DNA of 64,000 nt from Urmitella timonensis (GTDB lineage: Bacteria > Actinomycetota > Actinomycetes > Actinomycetales > Actinomycetaceae). The stretch is taken from NCBI GenBank assembly GCA_900120415.1, contig FQLW01000006.1:1116001-1180000 (forward strand). The letters run 5' to 3'. The translations under genes were made by a program, and so were the position numbers. Position 1 is the stretch's first letter. Each line of letters opens with the position of its first letter. The notes below the pieces were generated by a model that was not told the origin of the DNA, ran no database searches, and saw only the letters and a program-made list of their open reading frames with translations. Shown here piece after piece: positions 49,080-57,580 of the stretch.

Positions 49080-49559
49080 GTGCGGGTAAGTAGAACGTGT
49101 TCCAAAACCGGTTGCAGTCAGATAGCGGCCGCAACTTTAACCTATGTATATAAGGATTCCACCGCCGTCCTCGGGCCCTTAGCAACCCAAGCGGAACCAC
49201 ACGCCTACGATTTGTGTGCCCAACACGCAAAAACTTTAACGGCCCCTAGAGGCTGGCAGGTAGTGCGGTTAGCTAGCGAATTCACCCCCGCTGAACCCAG
49301 TGATGACGATTTAGAAGCCCTGGCAAATGTAGTGCGAGAAGCATCGAAACGTCGCCATCTTTCTACCGCGAGGGTAAATAAGAACTGGGATGGGCATCTC
49401 AGTCCCGAAGCTACCAGTGGGGGCAGTGGACACCCCGGAAACGAATATGATGCCTACGCAAAACAGGGATTAAGCCCCCAACATCGACCAGTCACGGAAC
49501 AACGCCGAGGACATTTACGGCTATTACCTGGGGGATTACCGGATAAAAGTGTGCAGTAG
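49080..49559 (+). CDS. DUF3499 family protein
   Basis: A 159-residue actinobacterial protein. The N-terminal zinc-ribbon-like part has TCSKTGCSQIAAATLTYVY and YDLCAQHA; the rest is helical and then low-complexity (RHLSTARVNKNWDG). No function known. The GTG start is fixed by a leaderless promoter. Divergent from the zincin-like gene and upstream of mtrA. Confidence 0.88.
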   Translation: MRVSRTCSKTGCSQIAAATLTYVYKDSTAVLGPLATQAEPHAYDLCAQHAKTLTAPRGWQVVRLASEFTPAEPSDDDLEALANVVREASKRRHLSTARVNKNWDGHLSPEATSGGSGHPGNEYDAYAKQGLSPQHRPVTEQRRGHLRLLPGGLPDKSVQ

Positions 49560-49705
49560 CGGAGTTTTCTAGCGAAAGTAGAATATCTGGTTGCGCAAGA
49601 TTTACCACCAGAAAGCTACAGTAATCGCGCAACTGATTTAATATAAATGCGCCTTCGCGCGGACAGGTCGCTAAAAAGCCCCTTCGGCGTGGCAGAATAG
49701 AAACT

Positions 49706-50395
49706 ATGACCGTGAAAATTTTGGTAGTAGACGATGACGAAGCGCTCGCGGAAATGGTGGGCATTGTGATGTCCACTGAGGGTTATAAATCAGTTTTCTG
49801 TCACCACGGTGAACAGGCTTTTAATGTTTTTCAAGAGAGCCAACCGGATTTAGTGCTTCTAGATGTAATGTTGCCTGGCAAAGATGGGGTGGAAATTTGT
49901 CGGCAGATTCGCACCGTATCCGATTTGCCAATCATTATGCTGACCGCAAAGTCAGATACCGCCGATGTAGTGGCAGGGCTAGAAGCAGGAGCCGATGACT
50001 ATATCCCCAAGCCTTTTAAGCCCAAAGAACTGGTTGCGCGGATAAAAGCTCGCTTGCGTGGGCGCAGCAGCGAGGGGCAAGAAGAGGACGTTGATATGGG
50101 GGATTTGCGTATCAACGTGGTGGCTCACGAAGTTTTCCGGGGCTCAGAGCGGATTGATTTAACTCCTCTAGAGTTTGATTTGCTGCTCACTTTAGCGCGT
50201 TCGCCTTGGAAAGCCTTTAGTCGAGAAGAACTTTTAGAGGAAATCTGGGGATACCGGCATCCGAACACTGATACTCGCTTGGTTAATGTCCATGTGCAGC
50301 GGCTTCGTGCCAAGATAGAGGAAGACCCCGAGCATCCCAAGATTGTACGTACGGTGCGGGGAGTGGGATACCGCGCCGGAGGCAACTGTGCATAA
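49706..50395 (+). CDS. mtrA: Response regulator MtrA
   Basis: A 229-residue OmpR-family regulator. Receiver with Asp in LVLLDVMLPGKDGVE and KPFKPKELVARIKARLRGR, then a winged helix (IDLTPLEFDLLLTLARSPWKAFSREELLEEIWGYR, VRTVRGVGYRAG). The mtrA-mtrB-lpqB order identifies it as MtrA, which controls wall metabolism and division genes. CAGAAT lies 7 nt before the ATG, a possible weaker leaderless -10. The 146-nt gap before it holds no gene. Confidence 0.96.
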   Translation: MTVKILVVDDDEALAEMVGIVMSTEGYKSVFCHHGEQAFNVFQESQPDLVLLDVMLPGKDGVEICRQIRTVSDLPIIMLTAKSDTADVVAGLEAGADDYIPKPFKPKELVARIKARLRGRSSEGQEEDVDMGDLRINVVAHEVFRGSERIDLTPLEFDLLLTLARSPWKAFSREELLEEIWGYRHPNTDTRLVNVHVQRLRAKIEEDPEHPKIVRTVRGVGYRAGGNCA

Positions 50396-52363
50396 ATGAG
50401 TGCGCAATCCCCAGCGGAGGTAGTTGCCCCCACTTCCAGCAGTTTTTGGGAGCTGGTGCGGCAAAAAAAATGGCGGCAAAGCCTAGATAAAATACAAACC
50501 GACCTTTCTAATTGGCCGATAGTCCGGTTTTTCCTTTCTTCTGTATCTGCGCGATTAACTGCGGTGATGACACTAGCTACGGCCATAATGATGGTGATTT
50601 TGATTGTTTCGGTCACTACTCATGTCTCTAATGGAATCTTCCAAAAACGACTCAATATTGTGTTGCAGGACGCCTCTCTTCGGGCTCAAAGTTTGCAATC
50701 CGCTTTTGACTCTACGGTGGTTGATTCGGTTAATGGGGTACAAGATGCTGCCTACACCCTAATTTCGGATCAACGAGATGCTTCCGCCGGTGCGGGCGGG
50801 GTAGGGGCAATGCTGTTGAAAGACCCGAATGAAACCCGTCCCTTAGCTATCAACGAGATTATTGACCCGGAACAGCGCGCCCTCATTACCAAAAATTTAC
50901 GTAGGGCGGTAGAGCAAAAAGGTGGAATTCACTGGCAGTCGGTGTCTTTAAAGAACTCGCAAGAAGAAAAAACTCCCGGGATTGTGGTCGGGTCGCGAGT
51001 ATTGCTGCCGCTAGTGGGTTCCTATGAAGTCTACATAGTCTATTCTTTAGCCTATGAACAGCAAACTGTTCATACTGTAAACCAGGTGCTCATTTTTGGA
51101 ACGGTCGTACTCTTAGCGCTGATAACAGTGCTGATAGCCGCGGTATCTTATTCGATTTTGACTCCTGCACGCCGAGCGGCGAAAGCAGCTCGAAAAGTTT
51201 CAGCCGGAAACCTTAATATCCAATTGCCGGTGCGGGGCAAGGACGAACTGGCTCAGCTTTCGCAAGCCCTCAACGATATGTCCTCTTATCTTCGCGAACA
51301 GATTAAAGATTACGAAGAGCTATCTACGTTGCAGCAGCGGTTTGTATCCGATGTTTCTCATGAGCTGCGCACCCCGCTAGCCACCATCCGTATGGCTACC
51401 GATTTGCTTTATGATGAGCGAGACGAGCTTTCCCCCACCAATGCCCGTTCGGTGACGATTTTGCATCGCCAAGTTGATCGGTTCGACAAAATGTTGGCAG
51501 ATTTAATCGAGATTTCCCGGATTGACGCTTCAGTAGCGCAACTATCGTTATCCGACACTAACCTAACTAACCTAGTGTCCGAGGTTTTAGAATCTAATCG
51601 GTCATTAGCTGAAAAAATGGGGGTTAAGGTCGAGCTAAAGTCTTTCGGCGACACCATTGCGCAGCTAGACCAAACCCGGGTAACGCGTATAGCTCAAAAC
51701 CTCCTGGTAAACGCGATTGAATTCGCAGAAGGTAAACCGGTGGAAGTTACGGTTGCTGGCTGTCATACTGCGGTGGCTTTCCAAGTGCGCGATTACGGAC
51801 CGGGGATGAGCGACGAGGTTGCTCAACACGTTTTTGACCGTTTTTATCGGGCTGACCCCTCTCGCAAACGCACCACCGGAGGTACCGGTCTGGGACTTGC
51901 CATATCTGCCGAGGACGCAGCGTTACATTCCGGGTTGCTCACGGTTTTGTCGTGCCCGCGGGAAGGCTCCGCTTTCACCTTGCTACTACCGCGTCATGCG
52001 GGGCAAGAGATTACTGATTTACCTCAACAGGTGGAAAATCAAGATTTGATTGCCGCGCGTGGACGCTGGGCTAAAGAACACCCGGAGGACATTATTTTGT
52101 CCGAGGAGTTAGATGACACCTCCTTGGAGCTTCATCACCTGCAAACTGATGTGAACTCCCTGGAAACTGATATTTCTAACGAAGAGGATAGCTTAAAGCA
52201 GATGTCCGACGACCTTCCTTTAAAGGTTAGTGACGATGCTTCCACTCAGCTATCACCGCGAATATCGCCAGACGACAGCGTGATTAGCATTCAACAAAGA
52301 ATCGAGAATCTACAGGCCGAAGAAGACCGGAAAATAGATAGTGAATCAGAGGGAGCCGTCTGA
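50396..52363 (+). CDS. mtrB: Sensor histidine kinase MtrB
   Basis: A 655-residue membrane kinase whose ATG directly follows the mtrA stop. Two membrane helices (about 55-80 and 235-260) flank a sensor domain, then HAMP, HisKA (FVSDVSHELRTPLATIRMA), HATPase (NLLVNAIEFA, DYGPGMSD, GGTGLGLAIS). An acidic tail of about 115 residues after the kinase core, with coiled-coil character, is longer than in mycobacterial MtrB. Confidence 0.95.
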   Translation: MSAQSPAEVVAPTSSSFWELVRQKKWRQSLDKIQTDLSNWPIVRFFLSSVSARLTAVMTLATAIMMVILIVSVTTHVSNGIFQKRLNIVLQDASLRAQSLQSAFDSTVVDSVNGVQDAAYTLISDQRDASAGAGGVGAMLLKDPNETRPLAINEIIDPEQRALITKNLRRAVEQKGGIHWQSVSLKNSQEEKTPGIVVGSRVLLPLVGSYEVYIVYSLAYEQQTVHTVNQVLIFGTVVLLALITVLIAAVSYSILTPARRAAKAARKVSAGNLNIQLPVRGKDELAQLSQALNDMSSYLREQIKDYEELSTLQQRFVSDVSHELRTPLATIRMATDLLYDERDELSPTNARSVTILHRQVDRFDKMLADLIEISRIDASVAQLSLSDTNLTNLVSEVLESNRSLAEKMGVKVELKSFGDTIAQLDQTRVTRIAQNLLVNAIEFAEGKPVEVTVAGCHTAVAFQVRDYGPGMSDEVAQHVFDRFYRADPSRKRTTGGTGLGLAISAEDAALHSGLLTVLSCPREGSAFTLLLPRHAGQEITDLPQQVENQDLIAARGRWAKEHPEDIILSEELDDTSLELHHLQTDVNSLETDISNEEDSLKQMSDDLPLKVSDDASTQLSPRISPDDSVISIQQRIENLQAEEDRKIDSESEGAV

Positions 52364-54132
52364 TGAAATGGTTATCTTTTCGATGGCGGCAGCCGAGAGC
52401 CTGGGGAGCGAAACCTAGGGCAGTAAATCCCTGCGCGTCCTCGGGAAAAATAGTTCCGTCCTCCAGGGTAATTAAAAGACAGCGAGGAAAACAGATTCTG
52501 GTAACTGCTGTCGCTACTTGCCTGACTTTAACTATGGCAGCTTGTGCCTCCCTGCCGGATTCAGGACCGGTGCGGGAAGGAGAAGTAAACCGGGATGCAC
52601 GTAACCCTCTGGCACAGTTAGCGAGCGGGCCGGTAGATGGATCCACGCCTGAAAAATTATTAGCAGATTTCCAACAGGCCTGCGCTGCCGGTACCTATGA
52701 CGACTATGGAATCGCCCGGCAATTCCTAAGCGCTGCCCAACGTCGCAGCTGGAAACCGCAGGCACAGGTGACGGTACTGAAACCAAAAAATGAGCTGAAA
52801 GTAGAGTTTAACAGCACAGATAATACTGCTACCGGTACTGGGCAGCCGATATTGCGTTTAAGTAAAGCCGGAATCGAGAAAGATTACCACGCTGAAGAAA
52901 CCTTCAAATATCAACTGGTTAAAGAAAATGACCAATGGCGGATTAACGCCTTACCTGATGGGGTGGTGCTCACTAGCTCGGCTTTCAAAAACGCTTATGG
53001 TAAACGAAATGTCTACTACTGGTCGAGTGACCGGCGTTTTCTAATCCCGGATCCTAGATGGGTTCCTCGCAAGAACAGCCCGCAACACCTGTTAGAGGCA
53101 CTTTTTTCCGGACCGACCGCAGACCTAAAAGGTGCGCTGCATTTGCCAGAAATTTTAGAAAAAGTTCCTTCCAATCTTGTAACTTTGCAGGGCAAAAAAG
53201 CGCAGGTGGAGCTACCGGAGACTGTTCGATTGCGCTCTGAAGCGGATATTTCTCAGCTATATCAGCAGCTGCGATTAACTTTGCTTGATGTAGCGGGAAT
53301 CGAAGAAGTTATTGTCACGCAGTACGACGCCGTGCTGTCTGACCCTAGTGAACAACCGGTATCGACGCCGAAACGGAAAATGTTAGGTATCCGCAACGGT
53401 GAAGTTATCGAGGAGTCCGATTCTCAAAATGGGGTATTCAATTCGGCGGCAGATTTATCTGGGATAGTTACTTGGCCAACCCCTTCCACCAGCGATTTTC
53501 AGGTGGCTATTCGCGGCGGTAACGAGCTGGTTCGTCTGCAACGAGGTAAAGCTCCCGTGGTGCTTTACCGGGGTAAGAATTTGCGGAATCCGCAGATTGA
53601 TCCCTGGGGGTGGGTATGGACAGGTGACAGTTCCAAACCTGGGGATTTAGTGGCAGTAAATGCGCATTCCCGGGTGGTTACGGTAAAGGTTGCGTCAGAA
53701 GGTGAATGGAAAATCCCGTTTTTTGCACTCAGCTCACCAGGGGTGCGGGGATTGGTAGTTTGGCAGATTGGATACAGTTTCCAAGGGCAACAGGTTACGG
53801 TTATCCGCAGTGAGGACGGTACCCCTACTCAGGTGGTTGCTACCCCAAATAAAACCGCTGTTTTACGGGATGTGCTTTCCGTGGCCTGGATTGATTCCGG
53901 TCAGGTCGCGATTTTGCAGGGCGGTAGTTCCCCTAAAGTTCATATAGCGGCGATTAATTCTTATGATGATTCGTTTGAACCGGCGCTTAATGCCCGCTAT
54001 TTAGTCCCTAATCCTCCTGATGGGAATGTGCAGGTGGTTACGGATCGCACGGTTCGTATGGTTCATATTGAACAGTCTTGGCGAGTGGTGGGTAACGGGG
54101 TTTCTTATCCTGCTTTTGCGGGAAGCGGATAG
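52363..54132 (+). CDS. lpqB: Lipoprotein LpqB
   Basis: A 589-residue lipoprotein that modulates MtrB. A long basic N-terminus precedes the signal segment ending in lipobox MAAC (near residue 60). GerMN domain in the middle (LLEALFSGPTADLKGALHLPEI) and a C-terminal beta-propeller. The ATG shares a base with the mtrB stop (TGATG), so mtrA-mtrB-lpqB is one operon. A 14-bp palindrome CTGGCTTAAGCCAG follows at 54167-54180. Confidence 0.95.
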   Translation: MKWLSFRWRQPRAWGAKPRAVNPCASSGKIVPSSRVIKRQRGKQILVTAVATCLTLTMAACASLPDSGPVREGEVNRDARNPLAQLASGPVDGSTPEKLLADFQQACAAGTYDDYGIARQFLSAAQRRSWKPQAQVTVLKPKNELKVEFNSTDNTATGTGQPILRLSKAGIEKDYHAEETFKYQLVKENDQWRINALPDGVVLTSSAFKNAYGKRNVYYWSSDRRFLIPDPRWVPRKNSPQHLLEALFSGPTADLKGALHLPEILEKVPSNLVTLQGKKAQVELPETVRLRSEADISQLYQQLRLTLLDVAGIEEVIVTQYDAVLSDPSEQPVSTPKRKMLGIRNGEVIEESDSQNGVFNSAADLSGIVTWPTPSTSDFQVAIRGGNELVRLQRGKAPVVLYRGKNLRNPQIDPWGWVWTGDSSKPGDLVAVNAHSRVVTVKVASEGEWKIPFFALSSPGVRGLVVWQIGYSFQGQQVTVIRSEDGTPTQVVATPNKTAVLRDVLSVAWIDSGQVAILQGGSSPKVHIAAINSYDDSFEPALNARYLVPNPPDGNVQVVTDRTVRMVHIEQSWRVVGNGVSYPAFAGSG

Positions 54133-54286
54133 TTTTATAGCTAGCGACAATAGCTACCGGTATTTTCTGGCTTAAGCCAGCGTTAGCTTGCCTAACAGCG
54201 CTGTCCCCAGGGCGGATAAACGGCAGTTTTCCCCAGTTGCTTATTCCATAGGGAGTGAAAGAGAGTTCTGTTGGAAAGATTTATCT

Positions 54287-55033
54287 ATGGGTCTTACTGT
54301 GTTCCCCTCCTTTTCTCAAGGCTCAGCGCCATTTAGTGGGAAAATCGCAAAGCATTTCCGCGCGTTCTCGACCCTGTTGTTCCCTGAGACTTGCCCCGGT
54401 TGTGGGCGTCTTGACACCTTACTTTGTGACCGGTGTCGAGGGATATTCTTGCGTGCCCCCACTGCCGTTGATGCCGCTACCGCTTTAGGTAAGGATGCCG
54501 GGCAAGTCTTTACGCTCAGTCTTTATCGTCAGCAAGCACGTGGGGTAATCCTAGCGATGAAACATTCACGAGGGTTTTATTACCAGCAGCTTCCTTTCTT
54601 TATTGGGGCAGTGGCGGCGAGGTCGATTGCGTTAAGCGTTTCGCAGCCCACTCTGATTTGCCCCGCGCCCTCTACCTCACATTTTGGTTCTTCTCCCATC
54701 CGTTCGACCGCCGGTAGGTTAGCGGCAGGATTGGCAGCCGGGTTGAACGCTTGTGGGGGTAAAGTGCGTCTAGCGGGGTTGTTGGAGCTTAAAGCGGGGA
54801 GTAAGAAACAGGCAGGTCGCAGCTATCAGGAGCGGTTACGAGGACGAGCTGGAAGTATGCGTTTAGCTGCGCCGGGGGAGTTGGATTTCAGTAAACGGGT
54901 GTTGCTAGTTGATGACGTTATCACTACCGGTGCTACTATCCGGGAAGCGGTAAGGGTAATAAATGAGGCGCAGACACAGGTGGTAGGGGTGTTCTCCCTT
55001 GGCGTAGCCGAAAGAAACCTCAAAAGGGCTTAA
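54287..55033 (+). CDS. comF: ComF-family phosphoribosyltransferase-like protein
   Basis: About 248 residues: zinc-finger-like Cys4 (PETCPGCGRLDTLLCDRCRG), then a PRTase fold with the PRPP loop VLLVDDVITTGATIREAV and KQAGRSYQERLRGRAG. ATG at 54287 has GGAAAG 8 nt upstream; the in-frame extension to TTG 54188 adds unrelated residues. ComF proteins act in DNA uptake in competent bacteria, but are also widespread in non-competent actinobacteria. Sits between lpqB and hpf, as in many actinobacteria. Confidence 0.9.
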   Translation: MGLTVFPSFSQGSAPFSGKIAKHFRAFSTLLFPETCPGCGRLDTLLCDRCRGIFLRAPTAVDAATALGKDAGQVFTLSLYRQQARGVILAMKHSRGFYYQQLPFFIGAVAARSIALSVSQPTLICPAPSTSHFGSSPIRSTAGRLAAGLAAGLNACGGKVRLAGLLELKAGSKKQAGRSYQERLRGRAGSMRLAAPGELDFSKRVLLVDDVITTGATIREAVRVINEAQTQVVGVFSLGVAERNLKRA

Positions 55034-55182
55034 TGGTTTGGCATTGTGCGGTAAAATTTTGGTACTTGAAAAGCCCAATGATGGGCGAAAGGGGGTGGTA
55101 GCTACAATCACCGCGACCGGAACGAGCCGGTACGCATTCACCTGGGATCTTTGATCCCCATACCGTGCCCTGGAGGACACAA

Positions 55183-55851
55183 ATGGAAATTATCGTTGAA
55201 GCACGTAACGCCGAAATCCACCCGAATTTCCGCCAATATGCCGAGGAAAAAGTCGCTAAGGTTGAACAGTTTTATCCGCGGGTACAGCGGGTTAATGTGG
55301 AGCTTACTCATGAACCTAATCAGCGACAAGCAGATACTTCTGAAAAGGTGGAACTGACAGTTTTCGGTAAAGGGCCGATTATCCGCGCTGAGGCCAGTTC
55401 TTCTGACCGTTACGCCTCAGTAGATATTGCTTGTGGCAAACTATATGAACGGTTGCGCCGTGCCCGTGATCGGGCTAAGGATCATCGTCGTCGCCGGGAA
55501 GCGCAGCATCAAGAGGACTCAATCAAGATTGAAGAACTTAATCTCAGGGACGCCGCCAAGGCGGTTACCCCTGATGACGGCGAGTTTTCTCCCGATGTTC
55601 CGCGAGAGAGAAAAATTGGGGTTCCCGATGAAAGTCAGTTAGGTGATTCCCCAGTTGTGGTTCGGCAAAAGCTGCACGAAGCATCGGTAATGACTGTGAG
55701 CGAGGCTCTGTACCAAATGGAACTGGTGGGACATCCCTTCTTCGTGTTTATTGATTCCGAAACCATGCAACCTTGCGCGGTCTATCACCGTCGTGGCTGG
55801 ACCTATGGGGTTATTCGCCTAGATGCCACGGCGACTCCCCGGGAGAGCTAA
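55183..55851 (+). CDS. hpf: Long-form ribosome hibernation promoting factor
   Basis: A 222-residue protein that dimerises 70S ribosomes in stationary phase. N-terminal S30AE domain (MEIIVEARNAEIHPNFRQYAEEKVAKV, then RRARDRAKDHRRRR) and C-terminal dimerisation domain (VRQKLHEASVMTVSEALYQMELVGHPFFVFIDSE). ATG at 55183 with GGAGGA upstream is favoured over an in-frame start 18 nt earlier. The 149-nt leader holds a GGGATC-TTT-GATCCC hairpin (about 55144-55158). Confidence 0.95.
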   Translation: MEIIVEARNAEIHPNFRQYAEEKVAKVEQFYPRVQRVNVELTHEPNQRQADTSEKVELTVFGKGPIIRAEASSSDRYASVDIACGKLYERLRRARDRAKDHRRRREAQHQEDSIKIEELNLRDAAKAVTPDDGEFSPDVPRERKIGVPDESQLGDSPVVVRQKLHEASVMTVSEALYQMELVGHPFFVFIDSETMQPCAVYHRRGWTYGVIRLDATATPRES

Positions 55852-55903
55852 TAGGCAAAGATGCCGCTGTCCCTGGCAGTAAGGGAATATACTTGGGAAC
55901 CTG

Positions 55904-55923
55904 CTTTATTCAATTGAATAAAG
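55904..55923. other. Perfect 20-bp AT-rich palindrome downstream of hpf
   Basis: CTTTATTCAATTGAATAAAG, about 50 nt after the hpf stop. It could be a weak hairpin terminator or a protein-binding site; it lies 38 nt before a strong G/C terminator. Confidence 0.6.
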
Positions 55924-55961
55924 TGCTTAGATTCCAAAACGGGACACGTTCCCAAAAACTT

Positions 55962-55998
55962 ATGGGGGGGGCTCTGACAATAGTCAGAGCCCCCCCAT
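55962..55998. terminator. Bidirectional terminator between hpf and the ThrE-type gene
   Basis: ATGGGGGGGGCTCTGAC (55962-55978) pairs with GTCAGAGCCCCCCCAT (55983-55998), with one unpaired G; loop AATA. The genes on either side are convergent. Confidence 0.9.
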
Positions 55999-56011
55999 TA
56001 CTATCAGGTAA

Positions 56012-57454
56012 TTAACGCATTTGGAAACGCTGCTTACCGCTGTTCCAGCCAGTTTGTTCCAGCAGCCTAGGCTGCGCGGTGTCCCGGTCGATCCGCCAGC
56101 CCGGATCGGTAAGCATCCGGGAAATAGCCAGACCTACCCCGATAGAAAGAATAACGAAAAACACTTGAGTTAGTGCCTCGGTCGCTTGAGTTATCTCTCC
56201 ATTAGATAGGTGAGTAATCGCTGCATACAGGGGTACGCCGGGAATCATAATCACAACTGCCGGTACTGTCAGCGAAGTGCGGGAAAACCTGAATCCGCTG
56301 GCGAGGGAAATAAAATGTGCCACAATCCCAATGGTTAAAGCGGCAAGTCCCACCGCAGCTTGGGGAAGCATCCCCTCACTGACAAAGAAAAGACGCCCGA
56401 CATTCGCGCCACCGGCAACTAAAGCCGCACAGATGGCAACTTGCGGACGAATAGAAAACAGCACTGCGAACCCGAAAGAAGCAATCAGAGAACAAACAAA
56501 TTGCAATAAATAAAGGGCAGGGCCATCAACCGGGAAACTGCTAGGAGGATCAATATGCCAGTTAAATATGGTAGCAATCATCCATACCGAAATCCCGGCC
56601 GAGATAACTAGCATCATCACATAGGTCATCCGGGACATTCCCGCTAAGAAATCCATCCGCACCAAATCAAGAATCGCTGTTACCAGCGGAAACCCGGGAA
56701 CTAGGAAAAGAACCGCGGAAATAATTCCTTGCGGGTGAGCCACTTCGAGCAGTCCAGACAACAGTAGAGCCTGGCTAATCCCCATATAGATGAAAGAAGC
56801 CATCAAACCACACAGCATCCAAACCCCGAAATGGTTAGCTTTCCGTTTCAGCATCATGCGTCTTAAAAACTGTCCGCAAAGTGCCGCTATAGCAACTACG
56901 CTACATTCAACCACTCCGCCCCGATTCAAAAAACAGAAACCGGCACAAGCTATTCCAGCTGCCAGGCAGTTTACTACTCCGGAATAGGGTGGTTTGCGCG
57001 CGCAAATCTCATCAAGAGCTTTCTCGGCGTCCTCTACCAGCATTCCCGGCTTCAAAGAACGAACAAATCCCCGCAAATCGTCAAGACGCGCCGCATTAGC
57101 CCCGAACGCGCGTTGTTCGTGGGACTCGGTGCGGAAAGTGCCATGAGCATAAACGGAGGTGACGATTTCGGAAAAAGTAACTTGCGAATGCTGAGCTTCG
57201 ATTCCGACAGCGTTGGCTAGCCTCGCCATCGAAAATTTAACCAGATAGGCGCTAGCTCCAGCCGCTAGCAACGTGCGTCCCAAGCGGGTTACCACCCCCG
57301 ATTGGGCAGCTAGTCGGTCACGTAAGGCGCGAAGCTCATCATGCTCGCTACCGTGGGGATTAAGAGTATCCCCTTTGGACTGCCGTAAAGAGCCTTCGGA
57401 GGACGAAGCGTCTCTGTCAGCACCGATGTTATTTTGGGCGGATTCTTGCTGCAT
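56012..57454 (-). CDS. Threonine/serine exporter (ThrE) family protein
   Basis: About 480 residues. The N-terminal soluble half carries the family's RLGRTLLAAGASAYLVKFSMARLANAVGIEAQHSQVTFSEIV segment, followed by about ten membrane helices (DUF1212 then DUF3815 halves). ATG at 57454 is preferred; GATAAT lies 6 nt before it on the minus strand, whereas the longer frame begins with atypical residues. ThrE exports threonine and serine in Corynebacterium. Threonine is the isoleucine precursor, so proximity to ilv genes may be meaningful. Confidence 0.85.
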   Translation of the reverse strand: MQQESAQNNIGADRDASSSEGSLRQSKGDTLNPHGSEHDELRALRDRLAAQSGVVTRLGRTLLAAGASAYLVKFSMARLANAVGIEAQHSQVTFSEIVTSVYAHGTFRTESHEQRAFGANAARLDDLRGFVRSLKPGMLVEDAEKALDEICARKPPYSGVVNCLAAGIACAGFCFLNRGGVVECSVVAIAALCGQFLRRMMLKRKANHFGVWMLCGLMASFIYMGISQALLLSGLLEVAHPQGIISAVLFLVPGFPLVTAILDLVRMDFLAGMSRMTYVMMLVISAGISVWMIATIFNWHIDPPSSFPVDGPALYLLQFVCSLIASFGFAVLFSIRPQVAICAALVAGGANVGRLFFVSEGMLPQAAVGLAALTIGIVAHFISLASGFRFSRTSLTVPAVVIMIPGVPLYAAITHLSNGEITQATEALTQVFFVILSIGVGLAISRMLTDPGWRIDRDTAQPRLLEQTGWNSGKQRFQMR

Positions 57455-57580
57455 AAGGTAATTATCTCCCCTAAACTTCACAGGTATCCAGGACGAAAGA
57501 AGCAAATCAGGCGCGATAATTATTACAACGCGCCAGCCCGGTTAAGACTGACGCGTTGTAAAACTTAAATATCGGGAGGC

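Noticed and set aside
49018-49230. N-terminal extension of the zincin-like protein
   Set aside because: It lies antisense to the DUF3499 gene and its promoter; family similarity begins only after 49017.
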